A DNA stretch of 64,000 nt from Rufibacter latericius (GTDB lineage Bacteria > Bacteroidota > Bacteroidia > Cytophagales > Hymenobacteraceae): assembly GCF_003721515.1 (NCBI RefSeq), contig NZ_RJJD01000008.1, positions 124,001 through 188,000 on the forward strand, in the 5' to 3' direction. Positions within the stretch are counted from its first letter, which is position 1. Every line of letters starts with the position of its first letter. The notes under the pieces are model-generated. The model was not told where the DNA came from and searched no databases. It was given only the letters and a program-made list of their open reading frames with translations. The position numbers and the translations under genes are program-made. Below are positions 43,977 through 51,741 of the stretch, piece by piece.

Positions 43977-44179
43977 TAGGCATCTGCTGGTTGAGCTGGG
44001 GACTCTCCTTCTTCCGGGGTAGGTGCTGGGGCAGGTAATCGGCCCGATTTCCGGAGGGCTTCCTGCACAATCCATTCTATCTGCCCGTTGGTGCTTCTGA
44101 ACTCATCTGCGGCCCACTTCTCCACTGCTTTCATCATGTCTGCGTTCATGCGCAGGGCAAATGATTTTTTCTCGGCCAT
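43976..44179 (-). CDS. Arc-like ribbon-helix-helix protein
   Basis: This 67-residue protein has an Arc/MetJ ribbon-helix-helix fold. The strand KSFALRMNADMMKAVEKWA and the helix NGQIEWIVQEALRKSGR match DNA-binding members seen beside SPFH genes in Bacteroidota. The C-terminal tail is proline- and acid-rich. It starts three bases after the SPFH stop, so the two are cotranslated. It may autoregulate the pair or serve as a helper of the SPFH protein. The ATG at 44179 is clear. Confidence 0.82.
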   Translation of the reverse strand: MAEKKSFALRMNADMMKAVEKWAADEFRSTNGQIEWIVQEALRKSGRLPAPAPTPEEGESPAQPADA

Positions 44180-44182
44180 AGG

Positions 44183-45034
44183 CTAGTGATGTAAGGTTCC
44201 GGCATTCACCACGGGGTGTACGCTTCTGTCGGCGCAAAGGACAACCATTAGATTGGTGACCATGGCGGCCTTGCGTTCATCGTCCAGTGTAACGAGGCGT
44301 TTGTCGTTGAGTTGTTGCAAGGCCATGTCTACCATACCTACAGCGCCTTCCACTATCTTGGCGCGGGCCGCCACAATGGCGGTGGCTTGCTGGCGCTGCA
44401 ACATGGCGCTGGCAATTTCCTGGGCGTAGGCCAGGTAACTGATTCTGGCTTCCAGCACATGGATTCCGGCAATGGCCAGACGCTCCATGAGTTCCCGCTC
44501 CAGTTCGTCGTTCACTTCCTGCGAACCGGCCCGCAGGGAGATCTCGGCATCGTTCTCAAAGTTGTCATAGGGGTATACCCCGGCCAGTTTGCGCATAGCA
44601 GATTCGCTCTGGATTTTCACGAAGGTCTCGTAGTTGTCTACTTCAAAAGCCGCCTTAAAGGTCTCTTCTACGCGCCACACCAACACCACCCCAATCATGA
44701 TAGGGTTCCCCAGTTTGTCATTCACCTTAATGGGTGTGGTATCAAGGTTACGGGCGCGCAGCGAGATGCTTTTGGCCACCAGAAAAGGGTTCACCCAGAA
44801 GAACCCGTTTTGCCGGATGGTGCCGCTGTACTCCCCAAAAAGGGTGAGCACCCTGGATTCATTGGGATTCACAATCTTGAAGCCCTTGCATAAGTAAACG
44901 AAAACCAACGAGAACGGCGCCAGAACTCCTGGCCCAAAATAATATATGGAGGCTGCCCCAGCCCCTATCAGGAGCAGCACGAGCATGAGGATGGCATAGC
45001 CCGAGGCGGGATGAAATGTTTTTTCTGCTTTCAT
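44183..45034 (-). CDS. SPFH (stomatin/flotillin) domain membrane protein
   Basis: This is a 283-residue protein with an N-terminal double membrane segment (about residues 12-50) and an SPFH domain of the stomatin/prohibitin type. Landmarks are RVLTLFGEYSGTIRQNGFFWVNPF, the strand NPIMIGVVLVWRV and the coiled helix AMLQRQQATAIVAARAKIVEGAV. SPFH proteins form large membrane scaffolds and often guide proteases or lipid domains. The paired RHH gene directly follows. The function here is unknown beyond the family. Confidence 0.88.
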   Translation of the reverse strand: MKAEKTFHPASGYAILMLVLLLIGAGAASIYYFGPGVLAPFSLVFVYLCKGFKIVNPNESRVLTLFGEYSGTIRQNGFFWVNPFLVAKSISLRARNLDTTPIKVNDKLGNPIMIGVVLVWRVEETFKAAFEVDNYETFVKIQSESAMRKLAGVYPYDNFENDAEISLRAGSQEVNDELERELMERLAIAGIHVLEARISYLAYAQEIASAMLQRQQATAIVAARAKIVEGAVGMVDMALQQLNDKRLVTLDDERKAAMVTNLMVVLCADRSVHPVVNAGTLHH

Positions 45035-45230
45035 AGTATCTAATTTAATTTGATATCATTTTAATATCACCTAAAATATGAAATAGAACCGAGAAAGGAA
45101 ACCCTGTTTTCACAAAGGGTAGTAATACTTTTACAAATACTTGAAAATCAGGATATATACCATTAGCTAACTTCTTCCAAGCGCGTATAAAATGAGTGAT
45201 AACTGTTCTACTAACTGAAAGGAGGCTCTT

Positions 45231-45605
45231 ATGCGGATTATCCCTACCAGTGTCCATGGCATCATGGACTATATTATCGCGGGCTTGCTGATTGCGTCGC
45301 CCTGGTTGTTTGGTTTTTACCGCGGCGGCATTGAAAGCCACTTTCCTATTGGAGTAGGAGCTGTGGTTTTACTACAGGCCCTCATGACGCGTAATGAAAC
45401 CGGAGCTATGAAAATCATTCCCATGCCCGCGCACATCATTAGCGATCTGGCTATTGGCTTCTTTCTGGCCTTATCTCCGTGGCTTTTCTTCTTCCATGAC
45501 TACATCTGGGAGCCGCACTTCATTGTGGGGTTGCTGATTGTAGGACAAGCCATTCTGACCAAAATGACGCCGGGCACGGTTCACCGGACAGAAGCCGGGT
45601 ATTAG
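45231..45605 (+). CDS. SPW repeat membrane protein
   Basis: This is a 124-residue protein with two SPW repeats, each a pair of membrane helices with the motif ASPWLFGF (residues 22-29) and LSPWLFFF. Each repeat is preceded by a His-containing segment, SVHGIMDYI and PAHIISDLAI. The role of the family is unknown. The ATG at 45231 is preceded by an AAAGGAGG-like purine stretch, one of the few Shine-Dalgarno-like sites in this window. It is convergent with the bestrophin gene. Confidence 0.85.
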   Translation: MRIIPTSVHGIMDYIIAGLLIASPWLFGFYRGGIESHFPIGVGAVVLLQALMTRNETGAMKIIPMPAHIISDLAIGFFLALSPWLFFFHDYIWEPHFIVGLLIVGQAILTKMTPGTVHRTEAGY

Positions 45606-45612
45606 ACATCCT

Positions 45613-45680
45613 AAAAAGCAGTTCCCCTGTTTCGGGCCCATTTTAGAAAAAACGGGCCTGAAACAGGGAAACTGCTTTTT
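45613..45680. repeat. Dispersed palindrome, extended copy 19 (bidirectional terminator)
   Basis: Two 32-base arms pair at 29 positions around AGAA. The inner part, TTTCGGGCCCATTTT and AAAACGGGCCTGAAAC, is the palindrome family core; the outer AAAAAGCAGTT arm is extra. It lies between convergent genes. Confidence 0.85.
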
Positions 45681-45708
45681 GCCGAATCGAAGTAAAAACA
45701 GAATTGCC

Positions 45709-46668
45709 TTACAACATGACGCCTTTTTTCAGGTCTTTGGCCTGAGGGAAGTTTTTATCGCCCCAATGTTCTTTGAGGTTGGTTTCTATGGAGAGCGAAA
45801 GTTGGGTGAGCGGCACGTCTTCCAGGCGGTTCTCAAACGGGTCTTCCATGCGTTCGCCCAGCAGGTCAAGGCACAGGAACACAAACGAGATGATCACCGA
45901 CACCGGGATACTGGCCCAGCCAATCTCCTCCACAAACACAAAAGGCAGCAAGGACGCGTGAATGAACACGAATACCCGCGAGAAAAAGCTGTACTGCCGT
46001 GGGAAAGGCGTGTTCTTGATCCGCTCGCTCCGGCCCTGAATGTTGTTGAACTCCACCAGCGTCTGTTCAAGTTGCACAAACCGGTAATCTGAGAGCCAGC
46101 CCCGCTCAAAGGCCTTCCGAAGGTCATCGCCCTGCACGTTGAGCAGGAAGTTAGGCGGGTTGTTTTTATGCCAGAACGCCTCGTACTCTTCCTTCGGGAG
46201 AAAGGCCACGGTGTCTGTGTATTCGTTTGTTTCCTCAAAGATCTCTTCTTGCTTGGTGCTGTTGTAGGGCTTGGGTTTGCGCAGAAAAACCCGCAGCCCG
46301 TGCACAAACGCCAGGTGCCGGTACACCATGCGGTGCTGCAGCTTCCTTACCAACTCGGCATCCTGCTCATCCGTGGGGATGATCATGGTCAGAACCTGGC
46401 GGGCCCAGGATCGGCTGCTGTTCACCAGCTGTCCCCAGATCTGCCGGGCCTCCCACCAGCGTTCATATGCGTTGCTGTTCTTGAAACCCAGGAAAATGGC
46501 CAGCGCGGTACTCAAAGCCGTTAAGGTACTGAAGGGCAAATGCAGCTGCAGCACCTCAAAATAATCGTGGAGCAGGTACACCACCACCGAAAGCAGCAGG
46601 TAATACAGCATGCTTTTCCAGGTATAATGGACGATGACCTCCCACTTCAGGTTTCTGTCTAAAATCAT
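45709..46668 (-). CDS. Bestrophin family channel
   Basis: This 319-residue protein belongs to the bestrophin/UPF0187 family, which in bacteria forms pentameric cation- or anion-selective channels. It shows the FSTLTALSTALAIFLGFKNSNAYERWWEAR block, described here as ALAIFLGFKNSNAYERWWEA, and four membrane segments. The ERMEDPFENRLEDVPL C-terminal block is strongly conserved in bestrophins. The gene stands alone with a convergent neighbour. The transported ion is not told by sequence. Confidence 0.93.
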   Translation of the reverse strand: MILDRNLKWEVIVHYTWKSMLYYLLLSVVVYLLHDYFEVLQLHLPFSTLTALSTALAIFLGFKNSNAYERWWEARQIWGQLVNSSRSWARQVLTMIIPTDEQDAELVRKLQHRMVYRHLAFVHGLRVFLRKPKPYNSTKQEEIFEETNEYTDTVAFLPKEEYEAFWHKNNPPNFLLNVQGDDLRKAFERGWLSDYRFVQLEQTLVEFNNIQGRSERIKNTPFPRQYSFFSRVFVFIHASLLPFVFVEEIGWASIPVSVIISFVFLCLDLLGERMEDPFENRLEDVPLTQLSLSIETNLKEHWGDKNFPQAKDLKKGVML

Positions 46669-46705
46669 AACGCGCCGGTTTGGAGGAATAGAACAGCCCG
46701 AGTGC

Positions 46706-47602
46706 CTAGTTTGTTTGGGCCAGGTTCACGCGCAGGATGTTGGCCGGGGTTTTCTTGCCTTCATTGGAGATGTACAGCTCTCCAGATGGGCTGAACGCAA
46801 TTCCCTCTGGCTTGTAAAAAGCCGCGTCATCTAACTTGTGCCGCTGTTTGATGCTGCCATCTGAGTTTAAGATGAACAACTGCGGATTAGAGGCCTCGGT
46901 CAGGTAAATGTCACCGGTCACCGGATGGACGGCGATTTCCGAAGGTTGCCAGGTTTTGCTCAGGGTTTTGGCCGTGCCCTGGGGCAGCAAAGGGTCTTTC
47001 AAACTCAGTTTGAAGATAGGCTGCGCCGATAATGATTTGGAACCGAGATCGAAAGCATACACGCCTTTGTACTCGGGGCCGTTGGTTTCTTCTCCTTTAA
47101 TGGCCAGCAACAAGCGGTTATGCTGCGGGTCATAGGTAAGGCCTTCTACGTTGTGGCCCTCGTTCAGGGCGGTTTCATGCTCCTTAATCTTGAGGACAGG
47201 AGACTGCCAGTCGGCTACCTCAAACAGGTGCCCGTCGCTCCGGAGCACATAGGCGGTGCTGCCCACCAACGCGATGCCTTCATAATCGCCGGCGGCGCCA
47301 AAGGTCACTTGTTTTTCCAAGGAATTGGTGGCGGTGTTGTAGATAAAGATTACGCCGGCTTCATCCTGCACGCAGGCAAACCGTCCGCCTCCCAGGAAAG
47401 CGATACCTGATACTTCCCTCAGAATCTCGGGCACTTCCCACTTCTGCTGCACATGTATGGCGGTGGAGGCTACCTCGGGGGTTTTCTTTTTTTTGGTTTT
47501 TTTGGGTTTTTCATCGGCAAAACCGTGGGCTTTGCTGTTGTCGCAGGCCAGCGTGGTGAGGGACAACAGCAGGCTTAAACATAGGATTTGAATGCGTTTC
47601 AT
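46706..47602 (-). CDS. SdiA-regulated domain lipoprotein
   Basis: This is a 298-residue lipoprotein (LTTLAC, Cys20) with a beta-propeller of the SdiA-regulated family. Motifs such as EVSGIAFLGGGRFACVQDEAG, GDYEGIALVGSTAYVLRSDG and NVEGLTYDPQHNRLLLAIKG repeat about six times. A lysine-rich linker (KPKKTKKKK) separates the lipid anchor from the propeller. The family may have esterase- or phytase-like activity, but this is not proven. Confidence 0.85.
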   Translation of the reverse strand: MKRIQILCLSLLLSLTTLACDNSKAHGFADEKPKKTKKKKTPEVASTAIHVQQKWEVPEILREVSGIAFLGGGRFACVQDEAGVIFIYNTATNSLEKQVTFGAAGDYEGIALVGSTAYVLRSDGHLFEVADWQSPVLKIKEHETALNEGHNVEGLTYDPQHNRLLLAIKGEETNGPEYKGVYAFDLGSKSLSAQPIFKLSLKDPLLPQGTAKTLSKTWQPSEIAVHPVTGDIYLTEASNPQLFILNSDGSIKQRHKLDDAAFYKPEGIAFSPSGELYISNEGKKTPANILRVNLAQTN

Positions 47603-47679
47603 AGTTTCGGTTCTTTAGAAAATTGCCATTCGGCGGGAAAGTCGTTCTCCTGCCTTTTTACTTTTAGATGTTCTTGGGG

Positions 47680-47714
47680 CTTAAGGGCAGTTTTAGACAA
47701 ATGGGGCTTAAAAC
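47680..47714. repeat. Dispersed palindrome, copy 20
   Basis: CTTAAGGGCAGTTTT, AGAC, AAATGGGGCTTAAAAC. It is downstream of the PepSY-like gene. Confidence 0.65.
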
Positions 47715-47749
47715 AGCCCACCCGATATTCAGTTAATTAATCACTTGCC

Positions 47750-48190
47750 TTATTCCCAATAGGTTACGTTTGACAATGCACCGTTGGGAGTATATACCTT
47801 GTGCACCTCCTCGTTGTTGTTCTCCAACTCTACCTGATAAAACATCTGGCCGTCTTTCTCCACCTTCTCCAGATCGTCCATCAGGAAAGCGGGATAGTCG
47901 CGCTTCAGGGCCATGGAAACAGGTGCCGGGAGCTCCGTAGACGCGATGTCTTGCTTATGGCTGATGATGTGGCCGGTGGCATCCAGCAGAACGGTGTGCT
48001 CTACCTGGGCCATCTCAAATTCTGCCTCGTACAGGTTTCCGTGTTTTTCCCAGTCAATGGACTGGGCTCCGGTGAACTTCGCCTGCAGGGAGTTCTGCAC
48101 CAGCGATGGTAGCTGCGATGGGGTGATATTCTGGCTGCAGCTCCACAGGCTGCTACTTGTTGCCAGAAAGGCTAAAAAGAGTGTTTTCAT
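47750..48190 (-). CDS. PepSY-like lipoprotein
   Basis: This is a 146-residue lipoprotein (SSLWSC) with two PepSY-like repeats. Typical features are SIDWEKHGNLYEAEFEMAQVEHTVLLDATGHII (its core is YEAEFEMAQVEHTVLLD) and FYQVELENNNEEVHKVYTPNGAL. Such proteins are often part of two-component envelope stress regulons in this phylum. The gene sits downstream of a histidine kinase/response regulator pair on the same strand, 214 bases away, and may be a target or modulator of it. Confidence 0.82.
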   Translation of the reverse strand: MKTLFLAFLATSSSLWSCSQNITPSQLPSLVQNSLQAKFTGAQSIDWEKHGNLYEAEFEMAQVEHTVLLDATGHIISHKQDIASTELPAPVSMALKRDYPAFLMDDLEKVEKDGQMFYQVELENNNEEVHKVYTPNGALSNVTYWE

Positions 48191-48356
48191 AGGTCTAAAG
48201 CTTCGGTTTTCAAGTTATTGTAAGCCAAAGGTCAGACCCAAAACAGGAAAGAATTGGGAATCTAAAAAGAAGTGGATTTTTTTTCAGGAGTTTTTTAATA
48301 GGCCAGACTACAGAGGAATTCTTGCTGAATTGCGTTTAAAAAGTATTGAAGCGCAC

Positions 48357-48390
48357 TTTCAGCCTGTTTTCTGAAAAAGAAGCCTGAAAC
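48357..48390. repeat. Dispersed palindrome, copy 21
   Basis: TTTCAGCCTGTTTT, CTGA, AAAAGAAGCCTGAAAC. It is downstream of the kinase gene. Confidence 0.65.
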
Positions 48391-48404
48391 AAGAAATGGA
48401 TTCC

Positions 48405-49667
48405 CTAAAAGGTAACGGTAAACTTATGCCCCTGCCCGAAGCTGTATTTTACCTGGAAACCGTACAGGTCACAAATGGCTTTCACAATGGACAAACCCAA
48501 CCCGGTTGAGGTAACTGACGCCTCTTCTTTGTGGAACCGCGTGAACACTTTCTCCTCATCCAAAGCCTGAGGCCGGCCCGAGTTTTCTACCACCAAGGCT
48601 TCTTTGGACAGATCTATCCGCAGGAAGCCCCCTCGCACGTTATGGACGATGGCGTTTTTGAGCAGATTCAGCACCATCATAGCGGCCAGATCAGGGTTCA
48701 CCCTGAGCGAAACCTCTTCGGGGATGTGTACCTCCGGGGAGATGCCTTTGTAGGAAAGCTGATCGGTGAAATCATCCAGAATTTTGTGCAGAAGGGCAGA
48801 AACGCAGACTTCCTCTTCTTGCCCGAACTGCCGGTTCTCTATCTTGGAGAGCAGCAGCAGCGATTTGTTCAAGCGGGTAAGGCGCTCCAGGTTCTCCATC
48901 ACTGAACCAATCTGCACCAACTGTTCTTCGTGCAGGGGTTGGCTCTCGGCGAGCAGTTCCAGTTTGTTCAGGCTGATGGCCAGCGGAGTCTGCAATTCGT
49001 GCGAGGCGTTTTCTATGAACGCTTTCTGGTTCTGGTATGCGGCCACGTTCTGTTGCAGCAGTTTCTCCACGGTCTGGTTCAGGAGTTGGAATTCTTCAAT
49101 ATTGGTCTTTTGCACGGGCACGGGTTGGGCATCTTCCAGCTTAAACCGCTGCAAGCGCTGCAGGATGTGGTAAAAAGGCCGCCAGATTCGTTTCAAAAGC
49201 AGGTTGTTAACCACCAGAATACTACACACCAACCCCAGATACAGCCAGAGCAGCGAGTACAGCAGGTCTTCAATGAGGTCGTCTTCCTCCACCATGGAGG
49301 TAATCACGCGCAGCTCGTAGAATTTGTTTCCTTTCCTGAAAACCGAGGTGAGCATGCGCACGGGCTCAAAGTCTTTCTCGTTCTGCATGTACATGAGCGT
49401 ATCCTGGTAGCGGTCTTTCCGGTGGATGGCCAACGTGAACGGGATTTCCTTTATCCTGAAATATCCGGCCTCAAAGTCGTTTTGCTTCAGCACGGTACTG
49501 TCGCGGCTGGCTTTCTGCACCACCAGTATTTTCTGGTTTTCCAGGCCATCGTCCATGCTGTCGTAGATTTCGTCCAGCATGTTGAAGTAGAAAAGCGCCG
49601 CCCAGGCGGAGATGACCACCAGCAGCAGCCCCGCTAGGTAAGCAGTGGCGTGGTTGAGCAGCTTCAT
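48405..49667 (-). CDS. Two-component sensor histidine kinase
   Basis: This is a 420-residue membrane histidine kinase. Two membrane helices (about residues 7-28 and 138-158) bracket a periplasmic sensor domain. The HisKA domain carries the phospho-accepting His223 in ENASHELQTPLA. The ATPase domain has the N box LLKNAIVHN and the G box STGLGLSIVKAI. Its ATG overlaps the response regulator TGA by four bases. The signal is unknown; the PepSY-like protein encoded downstream may take part. Confidence 0.93.
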   Translation of the reverse strand: MKLLNHATAYLAGLLLVVISAWAALFYFNMLDEIYDSMDDGLENQKILVVQKASRDSTVLKQNDFEAGYFRIKEIPFTLAIHRKDRYQDTLMYMQNEKDFEPVRMLTSVFRKGNKFYELRVITSMVEEDDLIEDLLYSLLWLYLGLVCSILVVNNLLLKRIWRPFYHILQRLQRFKLEDAQPVPVQKTNIEEFQLLNQTVEKLLQQNVAAYQNQKAFIENASHELQTPLAISLNKLELLAESQPLHEEQLVQIGSVMENLERLTRLNKSLLLLSKIENRQFGQEEEVCVSALLHKILDDFTDQLSYKGISPEVHIPEEVSLRVNPDLAAMMVLNLLKNAIVHNVRGGFLRIDLSKEALVVENSGRPQALDEEKVFTRFHKEEASVTSTGLGLSIVKAICDLYGFQVKYSFGQGHKFTVTF

Positions 49668-50341
49668 GCCGTGACCAGTTTATACCCAATGCCGTAAATG
49701 GCCTGAATCTCTATTTGGGCGGCGTGGTCTTTCAGTTTCTTCCGGAGGTTTTTGATCTGCGAGTAGATAAACTCGTAGTTATCGGCTTGGTCAATGTAAT
49801 CTCCCCAGACGTGCTCGGCCAGCGCGGTTTTGCTCACTAACCGGTCTTTGTTCGTGACCAGGTATAGCAGAATGTCAAACTCTTTGCGGTTGAGCACCAA
49901 CTCTTGCCCCGCTACCCACACCTGGTGCTTGTCTGGGTCTATCTGCACGTTCTGAAGTTGGTGCAGATGCTGCCCCTCAAACTTGCGGCGGCGCAGCACC
50001 GATTTAACCCGGGCGTGCAGTTCGGCCATGTGGAACGGCTTAGGCAAATAATCATCGGCGCCCAGTTCCAGGCCCTGGATTTTATCATCCACCGAGTTCC
50101 GGGCCGAGACAATGATCACGCCATCGGTTTTCTGTTGTTTCTTGAGTTCATCTAAAATAGACAAACCGCTGCCGCCCGGCAGGTTGATGTCAAGCAGAAT
50201 GCAGTCATAGGCGTACACGCCCACTTTCTCCAACGCAGTTTCATAATCTGAGGCGATTTCCACCAGGTATTGCTCCTGCTGAAGTGAGCGCACCAGGGTC
50301 TCCAGCATCTCGGGTTCGTCTTCTATCACCAGTATTTTCAT
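49664..50341 (-). CDS. OmpR family response regulator
   Basis: This is a 225-residue regulator with an intact receiver domain (acidic pocket IEDE, phospho-acceptor Asp51 in LLDINLPG, Lys101 in YLPKPF) and an OmpR/PhoB winged helix (KEFDILLYLVTNKDRLVSK, ending IYGIGYKLV). It partners with the kinase encoded right after it by an ATGA overlap. The ATG at 50341 is preferred; an in-frame start seven codons upstream exists but is not followed by the family start. Confidence 0.95.
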   Translation of the reverse strand: MKILVIEDEPEMLETLVRSLQQEQYLVEIASDYETALEKVGVYAYDCILLDINLPGGSGLSILDELKKQQKTDGVIIVSARNSVDDKIQGLELGADDYLPKPFHMAELHARVKSVLRRRKFEGQHLHQLQNVQIDPDKHQVWVAGQELVLNRKEFDILLYLVTNKDRLVSKTALAEHVWGDYIDQADNYEFIYSQIKNLRKKLKDHAAQIEIQAIYGIGYKLVTA

Positions 50342-50429
50342 AGCCGTGGCATTTACCCGCAAGTACGGCGGGAATTCTGGAAAGAGTTGGGAATACCAAA
50401 GCCAGGTTCAAAGTTGAGGCCGGTGGATG

Positions 50430-50464
50430 TTTCAGGCTTGGTTCTAGAAAATCGGCCCGAAATC
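50430..50464. repeat. Dispersed palindrome, copy 22
   Basis: TTTCAGGCTTGGTTC, TAGA, AAATCGGCCCGAAATC. It overlaps by two bases the stop codon of the next gene (tca at 50463-50465). Confidence 0.5.
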
Positions 50465-50723
50465 AGAAGCGGGTGACTTTGCCTTTGTTTTCCCAGTGGC
50501 TGGAGGCAAGCGTGATGCCATCGGGGGCAAATTTCAGGCGGCGCACGTAGCGTTCGCCGGTGATGCTGCCGTCTGGTTTGCGCTTGCCGATGAACAGGGT
50601 GATGGGGTGTCCTTGCTTGTCGGTGATGAAGGTGAGGTCGTTACCGGCGAACACATCGTCCACACGGCTGTCGGGCTCGTAGGTTTTGCTGAGTTTGGCT
50701 TCCAGTTTGGGGCTAAGGGGCAT
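50463..50723 (-). CDS. Small conserved protein of unknown function
   Basis: This is an 86-residue soluble protein with no known domain that I recognise. It has a compact alternating pattern (DLTFITDKQGHPITLFIGKR) that suggests a small beta-rich fold, and it ends in a WENKGKVTRF strand. It sits 13 bases after the 63-residue gene, and both follow the SpoIIAA-like gene on the minus strand, so the three may be one operon. An ATG start is present. No function can be stated. Confidence 0.65.
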   Translation of the reverse strand: MPLSPKLEAKLSKTYEPDSRVDDVFAGNDLTFITDKQGHPITLFIGKRKPDGSITGERYVRRLKFAPDGITLASSHWENKGKVTRF

Positions 50724-50736
50724 GGCAAAGAAACGG

Positions 50737-50928
50737 TTACGAAACGGTGTACGATTGCAGGATAGACAGCGCCTCGGCTTCTTCGGCCTCTACCACCTCG
50801 TCTATCACCGTCTGGATTTCTTTTTCTGACCACTGCGCCTGCTCGGCGGCTTTCACAAATACGCCTAAGGCCACAAAGCGGCCACCTTCCAGCGGAAGGA
50901 TCACGTTTACTTTTTTCTTGATGTTCAT
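50737..50928 (-). CDS. Small conserved protein of unknown function
   Basis: This is a 63-residue protein with an amphipathic strand-helix layout: [19 protein letters not shown] followed by an acidic helical half ([25 protein letters not shown]). It has no signal sequence. It is the middle gene of a tight three-gene run. The fold could be a small binding module. I do not recognise a family. Confidence 0.62.
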   Translation of the reverse strand: MNIKKKVNVILPLEGGRFVALGVFVKAAEQAQWSEKEIQTVIDEVVEAEEAEALSILQSYTVS

Positions 50929-50944
50929 GCAGAGGGGAATGTCG

Positions 50945-50979
50945 TTTTTGGGCTATTTTACGGAAAACCGGCCAAAATC
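50945..50979. repeat. Dispersed palindrome, copy 23 (overlaps a coding end)
   Basis: TTTTTGGGCTATTTT, ACGG, AAAACCGGCCAAAATC. It includes the TAG stop of the SpoIIAA-like gene and encodes its last residues FGRFSVK. Confidence 0.6.
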
Positions 50980-51381
50980 GCTAAGAGTGCCGGATGATTC
51001 CTGCGCCCATCTAAGCGCCGAGTTCAGTTCCTGGAAGTATTCTACTTCGGTGCGCATCTTGGGCCGCAGCGTAGCTACCATGCTACTAACGGCCATCTGG
51101 TTGAAGATGTCATCAGACACCACAAAAGCTAGCCGCCTGATTCCCAATAACTGGAAAGTAGGAAACCAGGTAGCGATGGTCCATTCCTGATCGGCTTGCC
51201 GGATGACTTTCATGTGTTTCATGTCCATCACCCAGCTCTGCAGCCCTCCTTTCCTGGTGACTTGCAGCGCTTCCTGGAGCCCCTCGCGGTATACCTCACT
51301 GGGCACAAAACCTTGCCAATGCAACACCAGCAGCAGGTGTAGCCGGTCGGTATCCAGTTGCAAGTATGATTCGGTTTCCAT
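50953..51381 (-). CDS. SpoIIAA/STAS-like protein
   Basis: This is a 142-residue soluble protein with a STAS-like layout: DRLHLLLVLHWQGFVPSEVYREG, described as strand-helix, and then a long helix pair. The segment QSWVMDMKHMKVIRQADQEW and the later RRLAFVVSDD fit the SpoIIAA-like subgroup. The C-terminal residues FGRFSVK and the stop are encoded by a copy of the dispersed palindrome, so the true ancestral end may have been different. The ATG at 51381 is chosen; the upstream extension is unlike the family. Partners are unknown. Confidence 0.65.
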   Translation of the reverse strand: METESYLQLDTDRLHLLLVLHWQGFVPSEVYREGLQEALQVTRKGGLQSWVMDMKHMKVIRQADQEWTIATWFPTFQLLGIRRLAFVVSDDIFNQMAVSSMVATLRPKMRTEVEYFQELNSALRWAQESSGTLSDFGRFSVK

Positions 51382-51579
51382 AGGTTTGGGTTGTCTGTCT
51401 TGCTCCTGTTTAGCCACAGGGGCATAGGCTTTCCTGCGCAAACAAGATAGCAAGAGGCACTACTGTATAAACTTTCTTTCTGGGGTTGAGGTTTTGGAGA
51501 GAACCAACAAATGAATTGCATTAGGGTAATAAAGTGTCAATCTTTGTCTATCAATAATAACGCCCTGAAAACCAACCGT

Positions 51580-51615
51580 CTTAGACTTATTTTCCCAGAA
51601 AAGCCTTTAAAATAG
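51580..51615. repeat. Dispersed palindrome, weak copy 24
   Basis: CTTAGACTTATTTTC, CCAG, AAAAGCCTTTAAAATAG. It lies in the region before the AraC gene and is diverged. Confidence 0.4.
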
Positions 51616-51710
51616 AAGTAAAGGCCCATTTTTAAGTCAAACTACCAAGAAAAGCTGTTTTGGCGGCATAGTAATTTTCCAAGGTAAAAGTACGTTCCTG
51701 AAGTTTTGCC

Positions 51711-51718
51711 TACATTTG
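51711..51718 (+). promoter_or_regulatory. Candidate -7 promoter box of the AraC-type gene
   Basis: TACATTTG matches TAnnTTTG exactly and is 23 bases before the ATG. Confidence 0.5.
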
Positions 51719-51741
51719 GGTAGGTAAAGCGTTCACGGGCA

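Noticed and set aside
48930..49637. Long plus-strand frame opposite the histidine kinase gene
   Set aside because: The kinase is unambiguous by its motifs, and the antisense product is a composition artefact.
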